From Catenibacillus scindens (GTDB lineage Bacteria; Bacillota; Clostridia; Lachnospirales; Lachnospiraceae), in assembly GCF_014202115.1 (NCBI RefSeq), contig NZ_JACHFW010000011.1:50327-114326 (forward strand): a stretch of 64,000 bases of DNA, given 5' to 3'. Of this stretch, positions 32,562 to 39,826 are shown piece by piece. The translations under genes were made by a program, and so were the position numbers. The notes under the pieces are model-generated. The model was not told the DNA's origin. It searched no databases and saw only the letters and a list, made by a program, of their open reading frames with translations. How positions within the stretch are numbered: position 1 is the first letter of the stretch; each line of letters begins with the position of its first letter.

Positions 32562-32594
32562 ACCGCGCTTCATTTCGAGGCGCGGTGTTTTTTT
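32562..32594 (+). terminator. Terminator between the two AbrB genes
   Basis: ACCGCGC (32562-32568) pairs with GCGCGGT (32580-32586), followed by GTTTTTTTT. It ends the first AbrB transcript. Confidence 0.8.
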
Positions 32595-32624
32595 GGCGCA
32601 AAAGTAAAACTTGTAAAACTTATA

Positions 32625-32687
32625 TTGACTTTCACTACTTTGCGCGCTATAATGCAAGTGCAGTGTTACAAGTAAAACTTGTAACAC
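32625..32687 (+). promoter_or_regulatory. Promoter and palindromic operator of the second AbrB gene
   Basis: TTGACT (32625-32630) and TATAAT (32648-32653) are 17 bases apart. Just downstream GTGTTACAAGT (32663-32673) and ACTTGTAACAC (32677-32687) form a perfect 11-base palindrome around AAA. AAGT-AAA-ACTT also occurs upstream at 32602-32612. The same core ACAAGTAAAACT lies after the first AbrB promoter, so one regulator probably controls both. Confidence 0.75.
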
Positions 32688-32707
32688 AAGAAAAAGGAGG
32701 AAACCGG

Positions 32708-32941
32708 ATGACAGAAGAAAAAAAGAATAGTACGTCTGTCGGGAAAAACCGTTACATGGCTACCGTCAAAGTCGGTTCAAAAGGTCAGATTGTCATACCG
32801 CAAAAGGCACGACAGCTTTTGCACCTAAAACCGGGCGATATGCTCCTGATGCGAGCTGATAGCTCCCTCGGTATTGCCATTCAACCACTTGATATGGTTG
32901 GCGATTTGTTTGACGATCTTTTCCGCACATCACCTAACTAA
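32708..32941 (+). CDS. AbrB/SpoVT-type DNA-binding regulator, copy 2
   Basis: 77 residues from ATG 32708 after AAAAGGAGG. The AbrB fold is YMATVKVGSKGQIVIPQKAR, then QLLHLKPGDMLLMRADSSLG. It is a paralogue of the preceding gene. It begins the operon with the ABC transporter ATPase and permease that follow (gap 17 bases), and its operator shows likely autoregulation. In similar operons such regulators respond to envelope or growth state, which is not visible here. Confidence 0.88.
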   Translation: MTEEKKNSTSVGKNRYMATVKVGSKGQIVIPQKARQLLHLKPGDMLLMRADSSLGIAIQPLDMVGDLFDDLFRTSPN

Positions 32942-32958
32942 TTTTTAAGGAGGATTTT

Positions 32959-33702
32959 ATGAGATTACTTGAAGTAGAGGGGTTGACGAAAAAGTACCCC
33001 AAATTCACATTGAAGAATGTTTCGTTCTCTTTGGAACAAGGGAGAATTATGGGCCTGATCGGTAAAAACGGTGCTGGCAAAAGTACAACGCTTAAATCCA
33101 TACTCAACATGGTTTACCCGGACAAAGGGTGTATTAAAATGCTCGGTCACGATTTCCGGCAGGATGAAGAAAGCTGCAAACAAAATGTCGGTGTGGTTTT
33201 AGGGAGTATTCAGTTTTATCAAGACAAAAAACTGCAAACGATTACCGGCGTGACGAAGCGTTTTTACCAGAACTGGGATGATGCCGCATACCGAAAATAT
33301 ATGTCTATGTTTGAACTCGACGAGCAAAAACAGGTAAAGCAGCTTTCAGAAGGCATGAAGGTGAAATATTTAATTGCCCTTGCGCTTTCGCATGACGCCA
33401 AACTGCTTATTTTCGACGAACCGACCAGCGGCCTTGACCCTGTGGCCCGTGAGGATTTGTTGGAGCTTTTTCAGCAGTTGGTAAAGGACGGGAAAAGAAG
33501 CATTTTATTTTCTACGCATATCACTTCGGATTTGGACAAATGCGCTGACGATATAACCTATATCAAAAATGGTGAAATCATCGCCAGCGCGGATAAGGCT
33601 TCCTTTATTCAGGCTTTCCAATCCCTGAAAGCTCCCGGCGAAGATAGCCTGAATTTGGAGGAAATCATGGTGAGAAATGAAAGGGGGACTTATAATGTCT
33701 AA
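32959..33702 (+). CDS. ABC transporter ATP-binding protein, system 1
   Basis: 247 residues with Walker A GKNGAGKST (about 36-44), signature QLSEGMKVKY in place of LSGGQ, Walker B LLIFDEPTSGLDP and switch His in FSTHITSD. It belongs to the YtrB/antimicrobial-peptide-type ABC-2 ATPases. It pairs with the permease that overlaps its 3' end by eight bases. Likely exports or senses a peptide or drug; substrate unknown. Confidence 0.9.
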   Translation: MRLLEVEGLTKKYPKFTLKNVSFSLEQGRIMGLIGKNGAGKSTTLKSILNMVYPDKGCIKMLGHDFRQDEESCKQNVGVVLGSIQFYQDKKLQTITGVTKRFYQNWDDAAYRKYMSMFELDEQKQVKQLSEGMKVKYLIALALSHDAKLLIFDEPTSGLDPVAREDLLELFQQLVKDGKRSILFSTHITSDLDKCADDITYIKNGEIIASADKASFIQAFQSLKAPGEDSLNLEEIMVRNERGTYNV

Positions 33703-34336
33703 TTTACTCTATAAAGAGTGGCATCTTGCCGTACATTCTGTTGTATATCTGTTCCTGCTGATCGGGGCGTTGCTTCTGGTTCCCGCATATCCGTATGGCA
33801 TGATCTTTTTCTTTGGTTGCCTCGGACTATATTTTACTTCCCAATTTGCCAGAGAAAATTCCGACGCCTTTTACACAGCTACGCTTCCCATCAAAAAGCG
33901 CCATGTAGTAAAAAGTAAATGCCTGCTGTTCGTTAGTATCGAGATTGCACAACTTATTATCTGCATACCGTTTTCAATCATCCGCTTGTGGACGCTCCCT
34001 GACGGCAATCCTGTTGGCATTGAGGCGAATGTAGCATACTTTGGATTTGGCCTGATTGTCTATGCCATATTTAACTTTCTGTACCTAACTGTGCTTTTTC
34101 AGTCTGCATACCAAGTAGGCAAGGCGTTTGTAATTGCCATTATCCCGGCAACTGCGGTAATCGCGTTGATGGAATATAGCGTACACCTGCCGTCATTTAC
34201 ATGGCTTGATAGCTTACAGACAGGCGATTTGATAAGGCAGCTTCCTATATTGGGCATCGGTATCTTGATCTACATTTTCGGCAACATTTTGACCTATCGC
34301 GTTGCATCGAAACGTTTTGAACATGTCGATTTGTAA
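33695..34336 (+). CDS. ABC-2 type permease, system 1
   Basis: 213 residues from ATG 33695, with six predicted membrane helices (about 17-35, 40-55, 75-95, 115-140, 150-170, 185-205). It starts with a YKEWHLAVHSVVYLF segment typical of ABC-2 permeases of this group. It is co-translated with the ATPase before it. Together they form a complete dimeric exporter. Confidence 0.85.
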   Translation: MSNLLYKEWHLAVHSVVYLFLLIGALLLVPAYPYGMIFFFGCLGLYFTSQFARENSDAFYTATLPIKKRHVVKSKCLLFVSIEIAQLIICIPFSIIRLWTLPDGNPVGIEANVAYFGFGLIVYAIFNFLYLTVLFQSAYQVGKAFVIAIIPATAVIALMEYSVHLPSFTWLDSLQTGDLIRQLPILGIGILIYIFGNILTYRVASKRFEHVDL

Positions 34337-34415
34337 ATGGCTGATTTTATTGCAAAGGATATTTTTTGTACTTATCAAATCGCAATAAATTAAGCATTTA
34401 GAAAGGGGTGATAGT

Positions 34416-34921
34416 ATGGGAAATTAGCCGTATTGGATTTGCAAGAATCAGGCAGGAAAATTGGAGAAAAATTGTTTGCTCTGCTTTCCTCCAATCAAAA
34501 AAAAGAGCTGGCTCAGTTTGTTCGCGACTATGAGACTGGTAATATTCCGGCTGATGTCTCATATACACCGCTTTTTCGAGGTCAGTATTTTATCCCGCCG
34601 CAGGCAGATCAGCCGTTAACAGAGATCCGGGAAGGTGACTTGTATTTCTGCTTAGAGCAGCACCTTGTTACTGTCCGGGGGCAGGTGATTCCGCTGACGG
34701 TCAAGGAGTTTGAAATTTTTGCTTTGCTTATACTGAATCCAAAGCGGGTGTTTACCTATGAAATGCTGCTGGATCTGGTATGGCATGAGGACTACACCTA
34801 CTATTCCCGAAAGGCAATCAACAACCATGTAAGCAACCTGCGAAAGAAAATTAGGATTGCCCCGGATCTGCCGGACTATGTAAAAAGCGTGTACGGTGTA
34901 GGCTATAAATTCGATATATGA
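34416..34921 (+). CDS. Winged-helix regulator, copy 1, with -1 frameshift-like leader
   Basis: An AAAGGGGTG site precedes ATG 34416, but that frame reads ATG-GGA-AAT-TAG. The main frame is -1 relative to it and runs to 34919. Either ribosomes slip on G-GGA-AAT (34418-34424), giving MGN then LAVLDLQ, or translation restarts at TTG 34433 (162 residues). Residues about 90-162 are an OmpR-type winged helix (TVKEFEIFALLILNPKRVFT, YSRKAINNHVSNLRKKIR, VYGVGYKFDI); no receiver domain is present. The first half binds an unknown signal. It follows the first ABC system and likely regulates the cargo. Confidence 0.8.
34418..34424 (+). other. Slippery heptamer G-GGA-AAT in leader of copy 1
   Basis: The heptamer follows the canonical X-XXY-YYZ form in the ATG frame, directly before the TAG at 34425-34427. 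The 25 bases from the ATG are the same in copy 2 except near the end. Confidence 0.5.
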
Positions 34922-34922
34922 A

Positions 34923-34966
34923 AAAGGAAGCTGCAGAGCAATTACCAACTCTGCAGCTTTCCTTTT
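34923..34966 (+). terminator. Rho-independent terminator after winged-helix copy 1
   Basis: AAAGGAAGCTGCAGAG and CTCTGCAGCTTTCCTTT form a 16-base stem with one bulge around a 10-base loop, followed by T-rich DNA up to 34979. Confidence 0.85.
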
Positions 34967-34980
34967 GAAGATTTTTTTAG

Positions 34981-35078
34981 CGTCCGCAGGACGCGTGGCC
35001 GTCACCGAAGGTGGCGATCTTGGGGGCTTGGGGGTTATCCCTCAACAAGCATTTTGGCCGGTGCAATCCGGCCAAAAT
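34981..35078. other. G-rich, hairpin-containing segment, possible oriT-like relic
   Basis: The segment has CTTGGGGGCTTGGGGGTTAT followed by CCCTCAACAAGC and a perfect hairpin ATTTTGGCCGG / CCGGCCAAAAT (35051-35061, 35068-35078). G-runs next to hairpins are seen near mobilisation origins in clostridial elements, which is the only reason for this suggestion. No gene is visible between 34922 and 35238. Confidence 0.3.
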
Positions 35079-35189
35079 CGCAAAACATGTATATGTTTGC
35101 ATTGCTTGCCAATTTGTCTCGCCTGCCTGTCGATTTTGTAATTGTAAACTTTTTGATATGTATTGTCTTCTTCTGTTACGCGTGTTATA

Positions 35190-35213
35190 CTGTTATACAT
35201 AAAAGCATAACAG
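35190..35213 (+). promoter_or_regulatory. Probable GntR operator
   Basis: CTGTTAT (35190-35196) and ATAACAG (35207-35213) form an inverted repeat just upstream of the GntR ribosome-binding site, with a further TGTTATAC copy at 35182-35189. It is a likely autoregulatory site. Confidence 0.5.
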
Positions 35214-35238
35214 TTAAAACAGGAGGGGTGAGGATGGA

Positions 35239-35622
35239 TTGAAACTAATTATTTCAAATGTATCAGGCGTACCTATTTACGAGCAAATTAAACAGCAGGT
35301 CAAAGCCGCTATCCTGTCAGGAGAACTAAAAGAGGAAGAAGCCTTGCCTTCTCTCCGCACTCTGGCAAAGGACTTAAAGATCAGTGTTTTGACAGTTACA
35401 AGGGCCTATACAGAACTGGAACAGGAAGGGTTTGTCAAGAATGTTCAGGGTCGCGGTTGTTTTGTACTTGGCAGCGGTTCCGAACTTATGAAGGAGCAGC
35501 TAATTTGCAAAGTAGAAAATAGCTTAACAGAAGCTATAAAAGCAGCAAAAATTGCTAACCTATCTAATGAGGAACTACATCATCTTTTAGATATTTTATT
35601 GGAGGCGAATACAGATGACTAA
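35239..35622 (+). CDS. GntR family regulator (YtrA-like)
   Basis: 127 residues from TTG 35239 after AGGAGGGGTG. The N-terminal winged helix is GVPIYEQIKQQVKAAILSGE, LPSLRTLAKDLKISVLTVTRAYTEL (split here for length), and GRGCFVLG; the C-terminal part is a short helical YtrA-type dimerisation region without a ligand domain. Such regulators normally repress the ABC transporter encoded beside them and are released by cell-wall-active antibiotics. It overlaps the ATPase gene by eight bases. Confidence 0.9.
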   Translation: MKLIISNVSGVPIYEQIKQQVKAAILSGELKEEEALPSLRTLAKDLKISVLTVTRAYTELEQEGFVKNVQGRGCFVLGSGSELMKEQLICKVENSLTEAIKAAKIANLSNEELHHLLDILLEANTDD

Positions 35623-36475
35623 TTACTTGGAAGTAAAAAATCTGTCAAAATCTTTCGACAGTTTTCAGCTTCATAACATTACTTTTACGCTCCCCAAAGG
35701 CTATATCATGGGGCTGATCGGGCCGAACGGTTCCGGCAAAACAACTACAATCAAGCTCATTCTGAATATGCTCAAACGCAACGGCGGAGAAATCAAAATC
35801 ATGGGCTTGGACAATATCGCTGACGAACAGAAGGCAAAAGCCGAACTGGGCGTTGTGTTTGATACCAACTATTTCAGTGATGATTGGAAAGTTTCTGAGG
35901 TAGAAAAATCCATCTCTGTTTTCTATCCCAACTGGAACTCGGAGCGTTTTAGTGAGATGCTACGGAAATTTCATATCGCTCCGACCAAAAAGGTCAAAGA
36001 ACTGTCAAAGGGGATGCAGATGAAGTTGATGCTGGCTTGTGCGTTCTCCTATGACGCAAAGCTGCTGATTTTGGATGAACCTACCAGCGGACTTGATCCA
36101 GTTTCCAGAGATGAATTGCTTCAGATTCTCTCGGAATACATTGAGGACGGAGAACACAGCGTTTTATTTTCCACCCATATTACTGGCGATTTGGAACGAG
36201 CTGCTGATTATATCACATACATCAGCTATGGGGAACTTTTTTTCACCGGCAGCAAGGATGAATTTGTTGATATGTTCCGCATTGTTAAGGGTGGTATAGA
36301 TGAACTTTCCGCTGATCTACAAGCGAAGGCGATTGGCGTTCGTACTTTCCCGACTGGCTTTGAAGCTCTGGTAAAAACCGAGGATATTGGCTCATTTACT
36401 GCATTGGACATTGAACCGGCTACCATTGACGAAATCGTTGTGTTTACAAGCAAGAAAGGTGAGGATTATGAGTAA
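35615..36475 (+). CDS. ABC transporter ATP-binding protein, system 2
   Basis: 286 residues with Walker A GPNGSGKTT, signature ELSKGMQMKLMLA, Walker B LLILDEPTSGLDP and FSTHITGD. It is a YtrB-like ATPase under GntR control. The about 50 residues after the ATPase core form a small accessory domain. The permease gene overlaps its end by eight bases. Confidence 0.9.
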   Translation: MTNYLEVKNLSKSFDSFQLHNITFTLPKGYIMGLIGPNGSGKTTTIKLILNMLKRNGGEIKIMGLDNIADEQKAKAELGVVFDTNYFSDDWKVSEVEKSISVFYPNWNSERFSEMLRKFHIAPTKKVKELSKGMQMKLMLACAFSYDAKLLILDEPTSGLDPVSRDELLQILSEYIEDGEHSVLFSTHITGDLERAADYITYISYGELFFTGSKDEFVDMFRIVKGGIDELSADLQAKAIGVRTFPTGFEALVKTEDIGSFTALDIEPATIDEIVVFTSKKGEDYE

Positions 36476-37115
36476 TATATTGAAAGCTACAAGACTGGAT
36501 TTTTCCCTTGTAAAACCGTATGTCAAAGTGATTGGGTTTACTATGCTTCTCCCCATCGCTTTTGCAGCAATCAACCGCTCTATATTGACAGGAGTTTCTT
36601 TCGCCATGTGCTTTATCGCCATGACAACCGGCTATACCTTCTCCGTCACAGAAAAAAATAGCATGGAACGCCTATATGGTATTTTGCCTGTAAAGAAAAG
36701 TGAAATGGTGATGGGACGGTATCTTTTTGTTATTGTGCTTGGAGTTATCGCTTTGGTGGTGTCCCTTATCACACAGCCGATTGTATTACAGGCATTGGGA
36801 GAAACCGTTGAACCGTTTGGCATTATCAGCGCGGCCATTGGCGGCCTGTTCTTGTTTGCGCTTTACACGGTATTTCAAATTCCCGGATATTACAAATTTG
36901 GCTCTATCAAAGGCCGGGTGTTTATGTATATTCCAGTTGCAGGATTTTTAGTGACTTTGTTTCTTCTTCCTAAACTGCCCGCTGATAACCCCATTATCAA
37001 CGCGATTGCCAGTTCACCTGTGCTGCTTCTCACTCTTGCGATTGCGCTGGTGGTTGTTATGTATGCTGTGTCGATCTGGTTCTCTGTCCAGATTATGAAA
37101 AATAAAGAAATGTGA
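36468..37115 (+). CDS. ABC-2 type permease, system 2
   Basis: 215 residues from ATG 36468 after AAAGGTGAGG. Six hydrophobic segments are visible (about 20-38, 45-60, 85-105, 118-140, 150-170, 185-207). It has the ABC-2 pattern seen in bacitracin- and lantibiotic-associated systems (KNSMERLYGILPVKKSEMVM). Likely the membrane partner of the preceding ATPase. Confidence 0.85.
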   Translation: MSNILKATRLDFSLVKPYVKVIGFTMLLPIAFAAINRSILTGVSFAMCFIAMTTGYTFSVTEKNSMERLYGILPVKKSEMVMGRYLFVIVLGVIALVVSLITQPIVLQALGETVEPFGIISAAIGGLFLFALYTVFQIPGYYKFGSIKGRVFMYIPVAGFLVTLFLLPKLPADNPIINAIASSPVLLLTLAIALVVVMYAVSIWFSVQIMKNKEM

Positions 37116-37125
37116 GGTGGATAGT

Positions 37126-37248
37126 ATGGATTTCACGATTTTAGCAGTAGTGCTTCTGATTGGTGTTGGTATTCCTGTTCGGAATAAACTTATCCGTAAA
37201 TATCGGGAGGAAAAAAAGAAAAAAGACGAAGCCAATAAGGATCGTTGA
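37126..37248 (+). CDS. 40-residue single-helix membrane protein
   Basis: MDFTILAVVLLIGVGIPVRN followed by a basic tail ending ANKDR. SD GAGGTGG precedes ATG 37126 at five bases, and the gene fills the gap between the permease and the response regulator. Small proteins of this form can be subunits or regulators of membrane transporters; the role is unknown. Confidence 0.65.
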   Translation: MDFTILAVVLLIGVGIPVRNKLIRKYREEKKKKDEANKDR

Positions 37249-37271
37249 AGCCAATTTGACCGGGAGATAAA

Positions 37272-37940
37272 ATGAAACAAAAAATATTTATTATCGAAGA
37301 TGACCCGTTAATACGGAACGAACTGAATACCCTGTTGCAAAGCAACGGTTATGAAACAGCAGCACCGGAGCTTTTTTCTAATGTGATTGACCGAATCAAA
37401 GCTGAACAGCCACACTTGATTTTACTGGACATCAAGTTGCCGGGAACCAGCGGCTTTTCTCTCTGTACTCAAATACGCACTTTCTCCGATGTGCCAATCA
37501 TTTTTGTGACAAGCTGTAATACCGATATGGATGAACTCAACAGCATTATGCTCGGCGGCGACGCCTTCATCACCAAACCCTATAACATGGCAATCCTGCT
37601 TGCTAAAATTGCATCACTGCTCAAGCGGGCATATCCGGCACAGCAAAACGAACAGTTGACTTATGGCGGTGCAATTCTACATCTGGAATCCAGCAGTTTA
37701 GAATATGAGGGACAGAGAGTGGAGCTGACCAAAAACGAGTTAAAAATCCTCTACTACCTGTTCAGAAATGCGGGTAAAATCTGTTCCCGCGGTGATATTG
37801 TCGAGTTTTTGTGGGATAACCAGTTGTATGTAGATGACAACGCTTTGAGCGTCAACATCAATCGTATCCGTGAGAAGCTGGCAGGTATCGGATTGAAAGA
37901 TTTTATCAAAACGAAGCATCGGCAGGGGTACACACTATGA
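37272..37940 (+). CDS. OmpR-type response regulator (BceR-like)
   Basis: 222 residues. The receiver domain has IIEDDPLIRNEL, phospho-acceptor Asp in LILLDIKLPGTSGF (about residue 54) and Lys in ITKPYN (about 102). The winged helix follows at about 130-220 (VELTKNELKILYYL, KTKHRQGYTL). Neighbouring kinase and FtsX-type transporter define a peptide-antibiotic sensing module. It overlaps the kinase gene by four bases. Confidence 0.92.
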   Translation: MKQKIFIIEDDPLIRNELNTLLQSNGYETAAPELFSNVIDRIKAEQPHLILLDIKLPGTSGFSLCTQIRTFSDVPIIFVTSCNTDMDELNSIMLGGDAFITKPYNMAILLAKIASLLKRAYPAQQNEQLTYGGAILHLESSSLEYEGQRVELTKNELKILYYLFRNAGKICSRGDIVEFLWDNQLYVDDNALSVNINRIREKLAGIGLKDFIKTKHRQGYTL

Positions 37941-38949
37941 ATGGAAAACTGTATTGGAAAAACCGGTTGCCTTTCTTGCTGACCAATTTGGTTTGTATGA
38001 TCGCGCTCACCGTGTTCCTATTTGTGATCGGTAATTCTCTGTCCGCTGTTCTGCTGATCCTTATTGCATGGATTGTGATTGTATCGGTAGGACTGGGTTT
38101 TACTTATTGGAAACGAAAACGACAGATGCAAAGGCTCCTGGACATGACTGGACAGCTTTCGGAACGCTATCTGATTTCCGAAGTAATGGAGTTACCAGAG
38201 CAGGCAGAAGATCAGGTCTATTATCGGATTTTGAAAATGGCCGGGAAGTCTATGCTGGAGCAGATCAGCGAAGTTAAGCGGGAGCGCCTTGAATACAAAG
38301 AGTACATTGAGCAGTGGATACACGAGATTAAAACACCCATTACCGCCATGAAGCTGCTGTGCGAAAACCATCGGACAGACTGGACAAAAGAACTTCTACT
38401 GGAACTGGAAAAGACCAACCGCTTCACCGAGCAGGCTCTTTACTATGCCCGCAGCGAACATACGGAAAAAGATTACTCTGTTCGGGAAATGGCACTGTCC
38501 AATGTGGTGCATCAGGCGATTGCGGATAACAAATACTTGTTGCTTCAAAATGGTGTGCATTTGAAAGTGGAGGAAATGCAGGATACAGTTTATTCCGATG
38601 AAAAATGGGTGCGGTTTATTCTGAACCAGTTAATTGCCAATGCGGTCAAGTACCGATCCGAGCAGCCGGTCCTCCATTTTCCGCCAGCAGGCAGCAGGAT
38701 CAGGTGATCCTTGTGGTGGAGGACAATGGGATTGGAATTTCCTCTGCTGACTTGCCGCGTATCTTTGAAAAGGGATTTACCGGGCAGAACGGGCGCATTG
38801 TTCAGCAGTCCACGGGGATTGGTCTGTACCTGTGCAAACGGCTCTGTGAAAAATTGGGTATTGGCATTACAGCGGACTCATCGGAACACGGCACAGCCAT
38901 TTCCCTTTCATTTCACATTAACTGTCTAATTCAAGAAGTGCAGGGCTGA
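37937..38949 (+). pseudogene. BceS-like sensor kinase with a frameshift
   Basis: The first frame (37937-38707) has two membrane helices (about 13-55) and the H-box IEQWIHEIKTPITAMKLL, with N-box QLIANAVKYRSEQP. It then runs out of family similarity. The G-boxes VVEDNGIGI and STGIGLYLCKRLCEK continue in another frame to 38949. The break lies in CATTTTCC near 38677-38682; one extra T would restore a protein of about 337 residues. This is either inactivation, phase variation in a T-run or a sequence error. Confidence 0.85.
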
Positions 38950-39058
38950 AGTTCTGCACTTCTTACATTTTTGTTAGAACTTCGTAAGAAAACTTGATAC
39001 AAACAATGCTTGCGTTATTTTACAATAGAAACAGAATAGAAACAGAGGTGATGGCATT

Positions 39059-39826
39059 ATGAAAGAAGTTTTGAAGCTGGATCATATCCAGAAGTATTAT
39101 GGGAATGGCGGGAATATCACAAAGGCGATACAGGACATCAGTTTTTCCGTTCAGCAAGGGGAATTTGTGGGGATCATGGGCGCGTCCGGTTCCGGTAAGA
39201 CTACCTTACTCAACTGCATTTCCACCATTGATACAGTCAGCGCGGGACATATCTATTTGGATGGAACCGATGTAACCGAGATCAATGAAAAAGAGATTGC
39301 CCGGTTTCGCCGGGAAAATCTCGGATTCGTGTTTCAGGATTTTAATCTGCTGGATACTTTGACCATCAGTGAAAACATTGCCCTGGCACTGACCATCAAT
39401 CAGGTTCCCGCGGGCGAGATTGACGGTCGGGTGAGGGGAATGGCCGTAAAACTGAACATCACGGATATTCTGGACAAATACCCCTACCAAGTGTCCGGCG
39501 GTCAGAAACAGCGGTGTGCTTGCGCTAGGGCAATCATCAACCAGCCCAAACTGATTTTGGCGGATGAACCTACCGGCGCTTTGGACAGCCACTCGTCCCA
39601 AATGCTGCTCTCCACCATCCAGAGCATCAACGAAACGCTTGGAGCAACAATATTGATGGTGACGCACGATGCCTTTTCTGCAAGCTACGCCAACCGTATC
39701 CTCTTTTTGCGTGACGGTGCGATTTTTACAGAGATTCTCAAAGGCGGCGATTCTCGCAGGACTTTCTTTAACAAAATTTTGGATGTCCTCACCATGATGG
39801 GAGGGGGCGTGAGCGATGTACTCTAA
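39059..39826 (+). CDS. BceA-like ABC transporter ATPase
   Basis: 255 residues with Walker A GASGSGKTTL, Q-loop FVFQDFNLLDTL, signature VSGGQKQRCACARAI and Walker B LILADEPTGALD. This is the MacB/BceA family that works with FtsX-type permeases to remove or sense peptide antibiotics such as bacitracin. SD GAGGTGATG lies upstream of ATG 39059. The permease overlaps by 11 bases. Confidence 0.93.
   Translation: MKEVLKLDHIQKYYGNGGNITKAIQDISFSVQQGEFVGIMGASGSGKTTLLNCISTIDTVSAGHIYLDGTDVTEINEKEIARFRRENLGFVFQDFNLLDTLTISENIALALTINQVPAGEIDGRVRGMAVKLNITDILDKYPYQVSGGQKQRCACARAIINQPKLILADEPTGALDSHSSQMLLSTIQSINETLGATILMVTHDAFSASYANRILFLRDGAIFTEILKGGDSRRTFFNKILDVLTMMGGGVSDVL

Noticed and set aside
34416..34427. 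The out-of-frame ATG of the winged-helix gene as a sequencing error.
   Set aside because: The same ATG-GGA-AAT-TAG arrangement occurs independently in the diverged second copy at 41953.
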